Source of the DNA: Methylotenera_A sp040387035
Lineage (GTDB): Bacteria > Pseudomonadota > Gammaproteobacteria > Burkholderiales > Methylophilaceae
Length of the DNA: 64,000 nt
Assembly (NCBI GenBank): GCA_040387035.1
Contig: JAZKEN010000003.1
Span: 40,138 to 104,137 of the forward strand
Direction: 5' to 3'
The position numbers were made by a program, and so were the translations under genes. Positions 43,566-52,672 of this stretch are shown here, piece by piece. Numbering within the stretch: the first letter of the stretch is position 1; each line of letters begins with the position of its first letter. The notes beneath the pieces were generated by a model. The model made no database searches. It had not been told where the DNA came from and saw nothing but the letters and a program-made list of their open reading frames with translations.

Positions 43566-45599
43566 ATGTCTATAATAAGCGCGCAACAATTGCCCCGCAT
43601 CAGCGATTCCGAGATTGCACAAATCTATCAATCAGGCTTTAAAGCCCATCAACATGGCGATTTCGAAACAGCGCGACAACAATACCAAACTGTATTAGCC
43701 CACCATCCAGCACATATCAAAGCGCTCTACCTAATGGGTAGCTTGTGCTGCCAAACCAATGATTTTACCCAGGGTATTGAATATCTGGATAAAACCATTT
43801 TAATGTCACCCGACCATGCTGAAGCGCACTCCAGCCGAGGCAATGCACTTAACCAGTTACAGCGCTTTGATGATGCGCTTAAATGCTACGTGAAAGCAAC
43901 CAGCATCAATCCGGAATACGCCGACGCTTATCATAACCAAGGCATTACCCTGGTTAACCTGAATCGCCCCAGGGAAGCCATTGCCAGCTTTGAAGAAGCG
44001 ATTCGGTTAAAACCCGACTATGCCATGGCCTATTTTGAAAAAGGCAATGCAGAACTCGGGCTGAATCATTATCAAACCGCCATTAATAGCTTTAAGCAGG
44101 TCATCGCCTTAATGCCTGGCTTTAAGGATGCCGTCACGCACCTTGAGTACGCTGAAAAAGCATTATCACAATCCAAGAACAAGCATAATGAAGCCGCAAT
44201 TAACGCCGATTTAAGCACGCAAACCTTGAACGTCTTGCTGCGCAATGGTGAAAAACTGGAAAAGCTCAACTTGCCAAAACTGGCGTTAGCGCATTATGAG
44301 GAAGCCGTAAAACGCTATCCTGACCACGTAAAAGCGCATATCCATCTTGGCAACGCACTCAAAAATGAAAATCGGGTGGACGAGGCGTTGATGCAATTCG
44401 ATGAATCGATTCGCCTGGATGCAGACAATGCCGAGGCGTATCGTGAGCGCGGTAAAATCTATGTACGGCTAAATCGCCCGCAGGATGCGCTGGCCGAATT
44501 TGAGCGCAGCCTGGCAATTGATGGTGATTTATATCAATACTACTACTTGGGTGCTGCTGCCTACCGTTATTTAGGTTTGAACGATACCGCCTTGGAAAAT
44601 TATCGTTTATGGATCCGTTTGGGCGAAGGCCACCGTTCCAAGCATGACTATGCGATTGCCGATTTTGCCGAAAGTATTATCTGGCTGCTTAAAGGCCATT
44701 ATCTACTGGGCTGGCAATTATACGAAGCCAGGTGGAAAGCCGTTTCATCGCAACATTTCAGGCACTTTAAACAGCCACTGTGGCTGGGCAATATGGATTT
44801 AAGCGATAAACATATCTTGCTGTATGCGGAGCAAGGCTTTGGCGACACACTGCACTTTTTCCGCTACGTCAAGCTGGTGGCAGGTTTAGCCGCAAAAGTC
44901 ACGCTTGAGGTGAATACGCCTTTGCTGCGCTTGCTTAAAAACAATACTAAGGTAAACGTGATTGCCAAAGGTGAAGCATTGCCTGAGTTTGATGCACAAT
45001 GCCCGTTGATGAGCCTGCCGCTGGCATTTAAAACAACGATTGATACGATTCCGGCTATTGAAGCCCCGATTAGCGCCGATGCTGAAACCAATGCAGCCTG
45101 GTCTAACAAAGTAGAGGCTTTATTGGCTGACAAAGCTGCCGCGCCCAAAATAGGCTTTGTGGCAACTGGCAATGCAAAATATTTGGGTGATACGGCAAGG
45201 TCTATTTCATTTCCGCAGGTCGTCGCAAGTTTACCGGCGCACTGCCATCTATTTTGCCTGCAAAAAGAATTTCGGCCGGAAGACGGCAAATACCTGGATA
45301 ACAATAGGCATATCCATTATTTTGGCAAGCAATTGGGTGATTTTGCAGATACTGCGGCGCTGATTGCATGCATGGACTTGGTGATCACGGTAGATACTTC
45401 TATCGCCCATTTGGCCGCCAGCATGGGCAAGCCTACCTGGATATTGCTACCTTTTGCGCCGGATTTCCGCTGGCTGTTAGACAGAAGCGATAGCCCTTGG
45501 TACCCTACTGCAAAACTCTACAGGCAAAGCGTTTTAGGTGATTGGGATGACGTGCTAGCCAGGGTGAATGCCGATTTAATCAACTATCCGTTTGCCTAA
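43566..45599 (+). CDS. TPR-repeat protein with a C-terminal glycosyltransferase-like domain
   Basis: 677 residues from ATG 43566. The first part, about 20-400, is a row of roughly ten tetratricopeptide repeats (examples AEAHSSRGNALNQLQRFDDAL, seen in part, and ADAYHNQGITLVNLNRPREA). The C-terminal half (about 420-677) resembles heptosyltransferase/GT9-type folds, with LLYAEQGFGDTLHFFRYVK and MDLVITVDTSIAHLAASMGK, nucleotide-sugar-site patterns. Such TPR-GT9 proteins are common in proteobacteria and may modify proteins or surface glycans; no acceptor is shown here. Its end overlaps the convergent amidotransferase gene by 4 bases. Confidence 0.84.
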   Translation: MSIISAQQLPRISDSEIAQIYQSGFKAHQHGDFETARQQYQTVLAHHPAHIKALYLMGSLCCQTNDFTQGIEYLDKTILMSPDHAEAHSSRGNALNQLQRFDDALKCYVKATSINPEYADAYHNQGITLVNLNRPREAIASFEEAIRLKPDYAMAYFEKGNAELGLNHYQTAINSFKQVIALMPGFKDAVTHLEYAEKALSQSKNKHNEAAINADLSTQTLNVLLRNGEKLEKLNLPKLALAHYEEAVKRYPDHVKAHIHLGNALKNENRVDEALMQFDESIRLDADNAEAYRERGKIYVRLNRPQDALAEFERSLAIDGDLYQYYYLGAAAYRYLGLNDTALENYRLWIRLGEGHRSKHDYAIADFAESIIWLLKGHYLLGWQLYEARWKAVSSQHFRHFKQPLWLGNMDLSDKHILLYAEQGFGDTLHFFRYVKLVAGLAAKVTLEVNTPLLRLLKNNTKVNVIAKGEALPEFDAQCPLMSLPLAFKTTIDTIPAIEAPISADAETNAAWSNKVEALLADKAAAPKIGFVATGNAKYLGDTARSISFPQVVASLPAHCHLFCLQKEFRPEDGKYLDNNRHIHYFGKQLGDFADTAALIACMDLVITVDTSIAHLAASMGKPTWILLPFAPDFRWLLDRSDSPWYPTAKLYRQSVLGDWDDVLARVNADLINYPFA

Positions 45600-46306
45600 G
45601 CTGCACACAGGCCTTTTATCCATTGCGAGTAAACCTGTTGTGCAGCCTTGTTTAAAAAGAAGCAATGCAACGCTAAATTCTGCTGCATCACATTTGCCTG
45701 CTGCACAGCAGGGCTGGACTGCGCGTCGGCCAATTCATCCATACCCTCATCACACCACTTCTGAACCATTTCAACCGTCATTTCTATATGGCATTGCAAA
45801 GCCAGATGCCGGCCAATTGCATAGGCCTGGTTTTTGCAATAGGGGCTAGCAAGCAAGTGCGTTGCACCTGGCGGCAAGCTAAAAGTTTCGCCGTGCCAGT
45901 GAAAGCTATTAAATGCCTCAATATCGCCAAACCATTGTTTGGCAGTGGCATTATTGCTCACTGTCACCTCACCCCAGCCAATCTCTTTCACCGCATTTTT
46001 GGTAACCACAGCGCCCAATGCCTTGCTGATTAACTGCCCGCCCAGGCAATGACCCAATAACGGAATGGCATTTTTATCAGCTTCACGAATAAGGTTTAAA
46101 AGTGGCGCAATCCAAGGCAAGTCATCATTCACGCTCATCGGCCCGCCCATCAGCACCATGCCGCTGTAGGCTGATATGGATGCAGGCAGAGGTTCATTTT
46201 CATCGACTTTGACCAGCTGCCAGCTTATCTGCTGTGCGTCTAAAAAATCGCCCAAATAGCCAGGCCCCTCATGCGCAATAAACCGAAAAATGATAATAGG
46301 CTTCAT
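45596..46306 (-). CDS. Class I glutamine amidotransferase family protein
   Basis: 236 residues. Nucleophile Cys in LLGHCLGGQLISKALG, and the His-Glu dyad in LQCHIEMT, so the triad is complete. Also MVLMGGPMSVND. It is a stand-alone class I GATase-like protein of the GMP-synthase-like group, without a synthetase domain; natural substrate unclear. Its start abuts the stop of rluE (46307), so both are probably co-transcribed from rluE. Confidence 0.87.
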   Translation of the reverse strand: MKPIIIFRFIAHEGPGYLGDFLDAQQISWQLVKVDENEPLPASISAYSGMVLMGGPMSVNDDLPWIAPLLNLIREADKNAIPLLGHCLGGQLISKALGAVVTKNAVKEIGWGEVTVSNNATAKQWFGDIEAFNSFHWHGETFSLPPGATHLLASPYCKNQAYAIGRHLALQCHIEMTVEMVQKWCDEGMDELADAQSSPAVQQANVMQQNLALHCFFLNKAAQQVYSQWIKGLCAA

Positions 46307-46858
46307 TTACTTCAACACCTTGAATTGTCCGTTTTCAATATCGTCTATTGTATATTGGCCTATGGCATAACGAATCAAACGCAAAGTGGGAAAACCGATT
46401 TTTGCCGTCATGCGCCGGACCTGGCGGTTTTTGCCTTCAGCAATTTTAATTTCCAGCCAGGTGGTGGGTATCGCTTTACGCTCACGAATGGGTGGATTGC
46501 GTGCCCATAGCCGGGCAGGCTGTTCAATTACGCGTAGTTGTGCGGGTTTTGTCACAAAATCCCCTAAATCCACACCTGATCTTAGCGGCTGTAAATCAGC
46601 CTCTTCAACAGTGCCTTCCACTTGTGCCCAGTAAGTTTTTAATTCTTTATACTTAGGATGACTTAATTGGTGTTGCAACACGCCATCATCGGTTAAAATA
46701 AGCAAACCTTCGGAATCGGTATCCAAACGCCCTGCTGCGTATACATTGGGAATGCCGATAAAGTCTTTTAACGTGGGATGCCCGGGTTGCCCGTTTTTTG
46801 GGTCATGCGGACTGAACTGGCACACGACGTTAAACGGCTTATTAAATAAAATTATCAT
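46307..46858 (-). CDS. rluE: 23S rRNA pseudouridine(2457) synthase RluE
   Basis: Modifies U2457 of 23S rRNA. 183 residues from ATG 46858; the longer frame overlaps icd on the other strand. Catalytic Asp in AGRLDTDSEGLLILTDDG and the C-terminal AEGKNRQVRRMTAKIGFPTLRL (seen in parts) are typical of the RsuA/RluB/E/F group. No S4 domain, which is the RluE type. Divergent from icd with 13 bases between starts, as in E. coli. Confidence 0.92.
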   Translation of the reverse strand: MIILFNKPFNVVCQFSPHDPKNGQPGHPTLKDFIGIPNVYAAGRLDTDSEGLLILTDDGVLQHQLSHPKYKELKTYWAQVEGTVEEADLQPLRSGVDLGDFVTKPAQLRVIEQPARLWARNPPIRERKAIPTTWLEIKIAEGKNRQVRRMTAKIGFPTLRLIRYAIGQYTIDDIENGQFKVLK

Positions 46859-46871
46859 GTTAGGAAATGTA

Positions 46872-48155
46872 ATGGTTTCAAAAACAGTGGATTCAAAGAT
46901 AGCAAACTCGAAAATTGTAGTCCCTGCTGGCAACAAAATCACCGTCAATGCCGACAATTCGCTAAACGTGCCCAATCACCCTATTATCCCATTTATTGAA
47001 GGCGATGGCATAGGCGTGGATATTACGCCACCCATGAAAAAAGTAGTGGATGCCGCAGTGAATAAAGCTTATAACGGCGCACGCAAAATCGCCTGGATGG
47101 AAGTTTACGCAGGTGAAAAAGCGGTCAAGACTTATGGCAAAGACAAAGAAGGCAAAGATAGCTGGCTACCAACTGAAACCATGCAAGCGGTGCGCGACTA
47201 TGTGATTTCCATCAAAGGCCCTTTGACCACACCAGTGGGCGGTGGTATTCGCTCACTTAATGTGTCACTGCGCCAGGAGCTGGATTTATATGTATGTTTG
47301 CGCCCTGTGCAATATTTCACTGGCGTGCCTAGCCCGGTTAAACACCCTGAAAAAACCGATATGGTGATTTTCCGTGAGAACACAGAAGACATTTACGCAG
47401 GGATCGAATGGGCGGCAGGTACCGATGAAGTAGCCAAAGTAATCCAGTTTCTAAGCGACATGGGCATGCGTAAAAAAATCCGCTTCCCGGAAAACTCGGC
47501 CATTGGCATCAAGCCTGTTTCTGTTGACGGCAGTAAACGCCTGATCCGCAAAGCTATTCAATACGCGATCGATAACAACCGCAAATCGGTGACCATTACC
47601 CATAAAGGTAATATCATGAAATTTACCGAAGGTGGTTTCAGGGATTGGGGCTACGAATTAGCCAAGCAGGAATTTGGTGCGGTTGAAATCGATGGCGGCC
47701 CATGGCTCAAACTGCCAAACGGCATTGTAATCAAGGATTGTATCGCCGACGCATTTTTACAAGAGATTTTATTGCACCCAAGCGAGTATGACGTGGTTAC
47801 CGCAACCAACTTAAACGGCGACTATATGAGTGACGCACTAGCCGCGCAAGTAGGCGGTATTGGTATTGCGCCGGGCGCCAATTTAAGCGACACAGTTGCG
47901 ATGTTTGAAGCCACACATGGCACCGCACCTAAAATCGCCGGTAAAAATCTAGCCAACCCTAGCTCTATTATTTTGTCAGCCGAAATGATGCTGCGCCATA
48001 TGGGCTGGGTAGAAGCGGCTGACTTGATATTATCTGGCGTGGGTAAAGCGATCCAGGCCAAACGTGTGACTGGAGACTTCTCCAGCCAAATGGATGATGC
48101 CACACAGGTAGGTACAGCCGAATTCGGCGATGAGATTATTGCCAATATGGTTTAA
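46872..48155 (+). CDS. icd: NADP-dependent isocitrate dehydrogenase
   Basis: Oxidative decarboxylation of isocitrate to 2-oxoglutarate. 427 residues from ATG 46872 (TAGGAA before it); ATG 46857 is a second option. Substrate loop GGGIRSLNVSLRQELDLYVC (cut to keep short: GIRSLNVSLRQELD), VIFRENTEDIYAGIEW, the metal-binding NLNGDYMSDALAAQVGG and the NADP-selecting GTAPKIAGKNLANPSS. The first 25 residues form a short extra N-terminal stretch compared with E. coli. Divergent from rluE. Confidence 0.96.
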   Translation: MVSKTVDSKIANSKIVVPAGNKITVNADNSLNVPNHPIIPFIEGDGIGVDITPPMKKVVDAAVNKAYNGARKIAWMEVYAGEKAVKTYGKDKEGKDSWLPTETMQAVRDYVISIKGPLTTPVGGGIRSLNVSLRQELDLYVCLRPVQYFTGVPSPVKHPEKTDMVIFRENTEDIYAGIEWAAGTDEVAKVIQFLSDMGMRKKIRFPENSAIGIKPVSVDGSKRLIRKAIQYAIDNNRKSVTITHKGNIMKFTEGGFRDWGYELAKQEFGAVEIDGGPWLKLPNGIVIKDCIADAFLQEILLHPSEYDVVTATNLNGDYMSDALAAQVGGIGIAPGANLSDTVAMFEATHGTAPKIAGKNLANPSSIILSAEMMLRHMGWVEAADLILSGVGKAIQAKRVTGDFSSQMDDATQVGTAEFGDEIIANMV

Positions 48156-48178
48156 CGATAAACGATTGAATCAGGCAT

Positions 48179-48208
48179 AAAAAAATGGCTCGCAATCGCG
48201 AGCCATTT
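48179..48208 (-). terminator. Terminator for the cold-shock gene (also ends icd)
   Basis: AAATGGCTCGC and GCGAGCCATTT pair over 11 bases with a 4-base loop; on the minus strand it ends in T7. A weaker hairpin, ACGCTGG with CCAGCGT, lies at 48231-48253 just after the csp stop. Confidence 0.82.
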
Positions 48209-48260
48209 CAATTTAAAGCTTAATATTTAAACGCTGGCTTCTAAGACCAGCGTAAAGGAT

Positions 48261-48464
48261 TTACGCCTTTTGAATATTTGAAGCTTGTTTACCTTTTGGG
48301 CCTTCAGTCACTTCGAAGCTCACGCGCTGACCTTCTTTAAGACTTTTATAGCCAGCTTCAACAATTGCCGAGAAGTGTGCGAATAAATCGTCACCACCAT
48401 CATCTGGCGTAATAAAGCCGAAGCCTTTAGAATCGTTAAACCATTTTACGGTACCTAATGCCAT
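48261..48464 (-). CDS. Cold-shock domain protein (CspA family)
   Basis: 67 residues, one OB-fold domain that binds single-stranded RNA and DNA. RNP1 is KGFGFITP and RNP2 is DLFAHFS. GGAATG lies upstream of the ATG at 48464. Transcribed toward icd with a long 5' leader (about 145 bases) from a strong promoter at 48617-48645. Whether it is cold-induced or constitutive cannot be told. Confidence 0.95.
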   Translation of the reverse strand: MALGTVKWFNDSKGFGFITPDDGGDDLFAHFSAIVEAGYKSLKEGQRVSFEVTEGPKGKQASNIQKA

Positions 48465-48616
48465 TTCTACATTCCTTACATAATACTAAGCGCATAATAC
48501 TGATGCGCCCCAAAAAGTTTGTCTCAAGCACTCAAATTGCAACAACCAATAACCATATAACTCAATGTTTAAAATGACAGTTACGCATTAAAACTCAAAT
48601 ACAAACACCTTCGCGC

Positions 48617-48645
48617 TTTATATGTTACAAATTGTAAAAAGTCAA
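48617..48645 (-). promoter_or_regulatory. Sigma-70 promoter of the cold-shock gene
   Basis: On the minus strand: TTGACT (48645-48640), 17-base spacer, TATAAA (48622-48617). Expected start at about 48609, giving a 145-base 5' leader typical of cold-shock genes. Confidence 0.75.
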
Positions 48646-48763
48646 GCATAATGTTAATTAGGTGATTTAACAGCCTTATTTTAATGTTGCAAAGAGGTTG
48701 AATTTACAAAAATTTAATGCTTGAATTATGCATTAACTTTACAAAAAAAAACTAAAAGTGCAT

Positions 48764-48798
48764 TATTGTAGACAATAAAATATTGTTTAACTACAATA
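48764..48798. promoter_or_regulatory. Long hairpin or operator upstream of pilB
   Basis: TATTGTAG (48764-48771) pairs with CTACAATA (48791-48798), and inside it ACAATA (48772-48777) pairs with TATTGT (48781-48786) across an AAA loop; a TTAA bulge separates the stems. It lies 72 bases before the pilB ATG. DNA operator or RNA leader element; no factor is known. Confidence 0.5.
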
Positions 48799-48870
48799 GT
48801 TTAAATAACACTAATTAAAAACTAGATTAAAAGCTAATAACAACTAAATAATCATGGCGAGCAATCAATA

Positions 48871-50589
48871 ATGGCTGCAAATGCAACTACAATCAAATTA
48901 AGTGGTTTAGCGCGTATGTTAGTGCAAGAAAAATTGCTTTCGGAGACGGAAGCCAATTTAGCACAAGCGCAAGCAAACACTTTACGCGTGCCTTTTATCA
49001 CGCAGATTATTGCTGGTAAAAGAATTTCTGCAGAAAAAATCGCCGAGGTATCATCACACGCCTTTGGGTTTCCTTATTTCAATTTAGATGCGTTTAACCC
49101 TGACTATTTACCAGCCAAATCCATTGATGTAAAACTGATGCAAACCAATCGTGTGATTGCTTTGCAAAACCGTAATAATGTATTGTTTGTCGGCATTTCC
49201 GACCCCACCAATTTGCATTCTTTGGATAGCGTGCAATTCCAGATGGGCATGACCCTGTCACCCGTCGTGGTCGAAGATGACAAACTGGGTCGCTGGATCG
49301 ATAGACTGGTTGAATCTAAAGATACCAGCATGAAATCGCTAGATATGGATGGCGATTTTGATTTAGAAATGGGTGGCGGTGATGTAGAGCAAGAAATCGA
49401 AATCTCTCAGGAAGTGGATGACGCGCCAGTTGTTAAATTCTTAAACAAAATGTTGATTGATGCAATCAACATGGGTGCTTCGGATTTGCATTTTGAGCCG
49501 TATGAAAAATTCTACCGTGTACGCTACCGGGTGGATGGTATTTTAAAAGATATTACGCAACCGCCTCTAGCCATTAAAGACAAGCTGGCATCACGCATCA
49601 AAGTGATTTCCAGCATGGATATCTCGGAGAAACGGATTCCGCAGGATGGCCGCATGAAACTGGTACTGTCCAAAACCCGTACCATCGATTTCCGGGTAAG
49701 CACCCTGCCATTGATTCATGGCGAAAAAATCGTGATGCGTATTTTGGATCCATCCAGCGCAACCTTGGGTATTGAAGCACTGGGTTATGAGCCTATTCAG
49801 AAAGAGCGCTTATTAAGTGCGGTTAGCCGTCCATACGGCCTGGTGTTGGTTACCGGGCCTACTGGTTCTGGCAAAACCGTATCGCTTTACACTTGCCTTA
49901 ATATTCTGAATAATCCGGGCGTAAATATTGCTACCGCTGAAGACCCCTGTGAGATCCCACTTGCAGGCATTAACCAGGTAAACGTAAATGATAAGCAAGG
50001 TTTAACCTTTGCAGCCGCATTAAAATCATTTTTACGGCAAGATCCTGACATCATCATGATTGGTGAGATTCGCGATCTTGAAACGGCCGATATGGCGATT
50101 AAAGCGGCGTCTACAGGCCACATGGTGCTTTCAACATTGCATACCAACGATGCGCCTTCGACCCTAACACGCTTGCTGAATATGGGCGTTGCACCATTCA
50201 ATATCGCTTCTGCGGTCTCATTAATAACCGCACAGCGCCTGGCACGCAGACTATGCAAGAGCTGTAAAGTGCCTATTGAAGCACCCAAAGAAGCCCTATT
50301 GGGGGTAGGCTTTATTGAAGAGGACTTTAATGAAAAATGGCAGCTGTACGGTCCCAACATAGATGGCTGTGAGTTATGCAATGCCGGTTATAAAGGTCGC
50401 GTTGGGATCTACCAGGTAATGCCTATTACTGATGCGATAAGCCGTATTATCATGTCGCAGGGTAACGCGATAGATATTGCTGACCAAGCCAAACGCGAAG
50501 GCGTGAATGATTTACGCCGCTCTGGCATACTAAAAGTGATGCAAGGCTTAACTTCTATTGCAGAAGTAGAAGCCTGTACCAATGAATAA
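48871..50589 (+). CDS. pilB: Type IV pilus assembly ATPase PilB
   Basis: Cytosolic hexameric motor that drives pilus extension. 572 residues. An N-terminal MshEN/PilZ-like region (about 1-150) and an Asp/Glu-rich linker (about 155-185) lead to the ATPase core with Walker A GPTGSGKT (329-336), the Asp box AEDPCEIPL, Walker B and the His box TLHTNDAPS, then the zinc-binding cysteine pairs CKSCK and CELCNAGYKG. Same strand as pilC, 38 bases apart. The pilin gene lies 21 kb upstream in a separate unit. Confidence 0.96.
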   Translation: MAANATTIKLSGLARMLVQEKLLSETEANLAQAQANTLRVPFITQIIAGKRISAEKIAEVSSHAFGFPYFNLDAFNPDYLPAKSIDVKLMQTNRVIALQNRNNVLFVGISDPTNLHSLDSVQFQMGMTLSPVVVEDDKLGRWIDRLVESKDTSMKSLDMDGDFDLEMGGGDVEQEIEISQEVDDAPVVKFLNKMLIDAINMGASDLHFEPYEKFYRVRYRVDGILKDITQPPLAIKDKLASRIKVISSMDISEKRIPQDGRMKLVLSKTRTIDFRVSTLPLIHGEKIVMRILDPSSATLGIEALGYEPIQKERLLSAVSRPYGLVLVTGPTGSGKTVSLYTCLNILNNPGVNIATAEDPCEIPLAGINQVNVNDKQGLTFAAALKSFLRQDPDIIMIGEIRDLETADMAIKAASTGHMVLSTLHTNDAPSTLTRLLNMGVAPFNIASAVSLITAQRLARRLCKSCKVPIEAPKEALLGVGFIEEDFNEKWQLYGPNIDGCELCNAGYKGRVGIYQVMPITDAISRIIMSQGNAIDIADQAKREGVNDLRRSGILKVMQGLTSIAEVEACTNE

Positions 50590-50627
50590 ATAGTTGATGA
50601 ACTCGCAGAATCGAATAAGGACGCACT

Positions 50628-51842
50628 ATGGCTGCAACTGCTAATAAACAAATCACCTTCCTTTGGGAAGGCAAAGACAAAAAAGGCAAAGTGCTAAAAG
50701 GCGAGATGCGCGCTGCAGGTGAAGCTGTTGTCAATGCAACATTGCGCCGCCAAGGCATCACCGTTATCAAAGTAAAAAAACAAAGTGCTTTTGCCAGCAA
50801 GGGTAAAATTACCGATAAAGATATTACGCTTTTTACCCGCCAATTAGCGACAATGATGAAGGCTGGTGTACCGTTGTTACAAGCATTTGATATTGTAGGT
50901 AAAGGCCATAACAACCCCGCTGTCGCCAAACTATTGGGTGACATTAAAGCAGATGTAGAAACAGGTAGCAGCCTAAGTGCTTCATTCCGCAAATATCCAC
51001 TTTATTTTGACGCTTTGTTCTGTAACTTGGTTGGCGCTGGTGAACAAGCCGGTATTTTAGACACTTTACTTGACCGTCTTGCCACTTACAAAGAAAAAAT
51101 CCAGGCGATTAAAAGCAAAATTAAATCGGCGCTTACCTATCCTATAGCCATTTTAGTAGTGGCATTCGCTATTACGGCGATTATCATGATTTTTGTGATC
51201 CCTGCTTTTAAAGATCTTTTTAGCGGTTTCGGCGCAGATTTACCAACACCGACCTTAATCGTGATAGCCATCTCTGACATATTCGTTGATTGGTGGTGGG
51301 CAATTTTTGGCTCAATCGGCTTTGGTTTTTGGTTCTTCTTTTACACCTGGAAGCGCTCTGAAAAAATGCAAGCCACCATGGATAGGTTGCTGCTTAAAAT
51401 GCCGATTTTTGGTGAACTGATCCGGAAAGCCACTATTGCACGTTTTGCACGCACATTGTCCACCATGTTTGCAGCAGGCGTTCCTCTGGTAGAAGCATTG
51501 GATTCGGTAGCTGGCGCTGCAGGCAACCGCGTGTATTACGATGCAACCAAAAAAATTCAAAGTGAAATTAGCACTGGTACCAGCTTAACCGTTGCCATGC
51601 AAAATGCACAGGTTTTCCCTAATATGGTGTTACAAATGACGGCCATCGGTGAAGAGTCTGGTGCATTGGACTCCATGTTAAGCAAGGTGGCTGACTTCTT
51701 CGAGGCCGAAGTTGATGATGCCGTCGCCTCAATTTCCAGCCTGATGGAGCCTGTAATCATGGTGGTGTTAGGCACATTGATTGGTGGCTTGGTCGTCGCT
51801 ATGTACCTACCAATCTTCAAAATGGGCCAGGTTGTTGGCTAG
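50628..51842 (+). CDS. pilC: Type IV pilus inner membrane platform protein PilC
   Basis: 404 residues with two T2SSF domains (about 65-190 and 270-395) and three to four membrane helices (FAITAIIMIFVIPAF and IMVVVLGTLIGGLVVAMYL seen). FTRQLATMMKAGVPLLQAFD opens domain 1, and FARTLSTMFAAGVPLVEALD domain 2, the internal repeat of GspF/PilC proteins. AGGA before ATG 50628. A strong terminator follows, so pilD is not in this operon. Confidence 0.95.
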   Translation: MAATANKQITFLWEGKDKKGKVLKGEMRAAGEAVVNATLRRQGITVIKVKKQSAFASKGKITDKDITLFTRQLATMMKAGVPLLQAFDIVGKGHNNPAVAKLLGDIKADVETGSSLSASFRKYPLYFDALFCNLVGAGEQAGILDTLLDRLATYKEKIQAIKSKIKSALTYPIAILVVAFAITAIIMIFVIPAFKDLFSGFGADLPTPTLIVIAISDIFVDWWWAIFGSIGFGFWFFFYTWKRSEKMQATMDRLLLKMPIFGELIRKATIARFARTLSTMFAAGVPLVEALDSVAGAAGNRVYYDATKKIQSEISTGTSLTVAMQNAQVFPNMVLQMTAIGEESGALDSMLSKVADFFEAEVDDAVASISSLMEPVIMVVLGTLIGGLVVAMYLPIFKMGQVVG

Positions 51843-51855
51843 CTGATCAAAAAAT

Positions 51856-51884
51856 AAAAAAGCCGCTATCAAGCGGCTTTTTTT
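51856..51884. terminator. Bidirectional terminator between pilC and dsbC
   Basis: AAAAAAGCCGC / TATCAA / GCGGCTTTTTTT, with A- and T-runs on both sides, between convergent pilC and dsbC. Confidence 0.88.
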
Positions 51885-51901
51885 ATTTCCATCCCAAATT
51901 A

Positions 51902-52636
51902 TTATTTTTTTACTGCGGCCTGTAAATATCTTTCGATTTCCTTATATGGCACTGCGCCTGGCACGCGTTTACCATCTGAAAAAATTAACGCGGGCGTGCC
52001 CGTAATACCAAACTTACGCGCCAATTCGCCTACTTTTTCCAAAGGCACTTCACATTTACCTGTGCTTGTCGGCAACAGATCTTTTAGAATCCAGTCGCTC
52101 CAGGCTTTTTCGCGATTTGGTGCACACCAGATACTTCTGGATTTATTGGCTGCATCCGGATGCAATTGATCGATCGGGTATAAAAAAGTATAGATGGTGA
52201 CATCCGTGATATTGGTAAGCTCTTTGCGCTCCAGCTGTTTGCAATAAGGGCAATCCACATCCGAAAATACCACCAGTTTACGGCTGCCGTTGCCTTTAAC
52301 AATTTTAATCGCCTTATCCAAAGGCAGGCTGTTAAAGTCAATCTTGGTCAGCTCTTCTAAACGCTCACCTGTCACATCTTTTTTAGACTTCGGGTCAACC
52401 AGGCGGCCTTCGGCAATGATAAAAGTCAGTTTCTCATCGGTGTAAATAATCTGCCCACCTACAAATACTTCATACAGGCCCGCATAGGGTGTCTTCACAA
52501 CACTATCCACTTTAAATTTTGGATAGGCCGCTTCAACGGCTTTTTTAAGACTGGCTTCATCCGCAATTGCAAAATGGCTGAGTGCCAGCATCGACAAAGC
52601 AATCAGTGGTTTAAATTGCATCATTTTTAGCTTCAT
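51902..52636 (-). CDS. dsbC: Periplasmic disulfide isomerase DsbC
   Basis: Repairs wrong disulfides in secreted proteins. 244 residues from ATG 52636; a signal peptide (about 1-25, ending FAIADE) is followed by the N-terminal dimerisation domain and a thioredoxin-fold domain with the active site DCPYCKQLE and a later conserved Cys pair (WCAPNREKAW and GKCEVPL). cis-Pro in GTPALIF. Last gene of the minus-strand pepP-ubiH-hydroxylase-dsbC run, 36 bases after the hydroxylase. Confidence 0.94.
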   Translation of the reverse strand: MKLKMMQFKPLIALSMLALSHFAIADEASLKKAVEAAYPKFKVDSVVKTPYAGLYEVFVGGQIIYTDEKLTFIIAEGRLVDPKSKKDVTGERLEELTKIDFNSLPLDKAIKIVKGNGSRKLVVFSDVDCPYCKQLERKELTNITDVTIYTFLYPIDQLHPDAANKSRSIWCAPNREKAWSDWILKDLLPTSTGKCEVPLEKVGELARKFGITGTPALIFSDGKRVPGAVPYKEIERYLQAAVKK

Positions 52637-52672
52637 GTGTACTTTCAAAATAAAATAAATATATAACTGCGT

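Larger units (their letters stand above)
48465..48870. other. AT-rich divergent intergenic region between csp and pilB
   Basis: About 400 bases, AT-rich, without a supported gene. It holds the csp leader and promoter on the minus strand, and on the plus side a long hairpin (48764-48798) before pilB. Nothing else was recognised. Confidence 0.7.

Noticed and set aside
46859..46975. N-terminal extension of RluE
   Set aside because: Antisense to the start of icd; family alignment begins at MIILFNKPFNVV.
49887..50381. 164-codon minus-strand frame inside pilB
   Set aside because: Antisense shadow of the conserved ATPase core.
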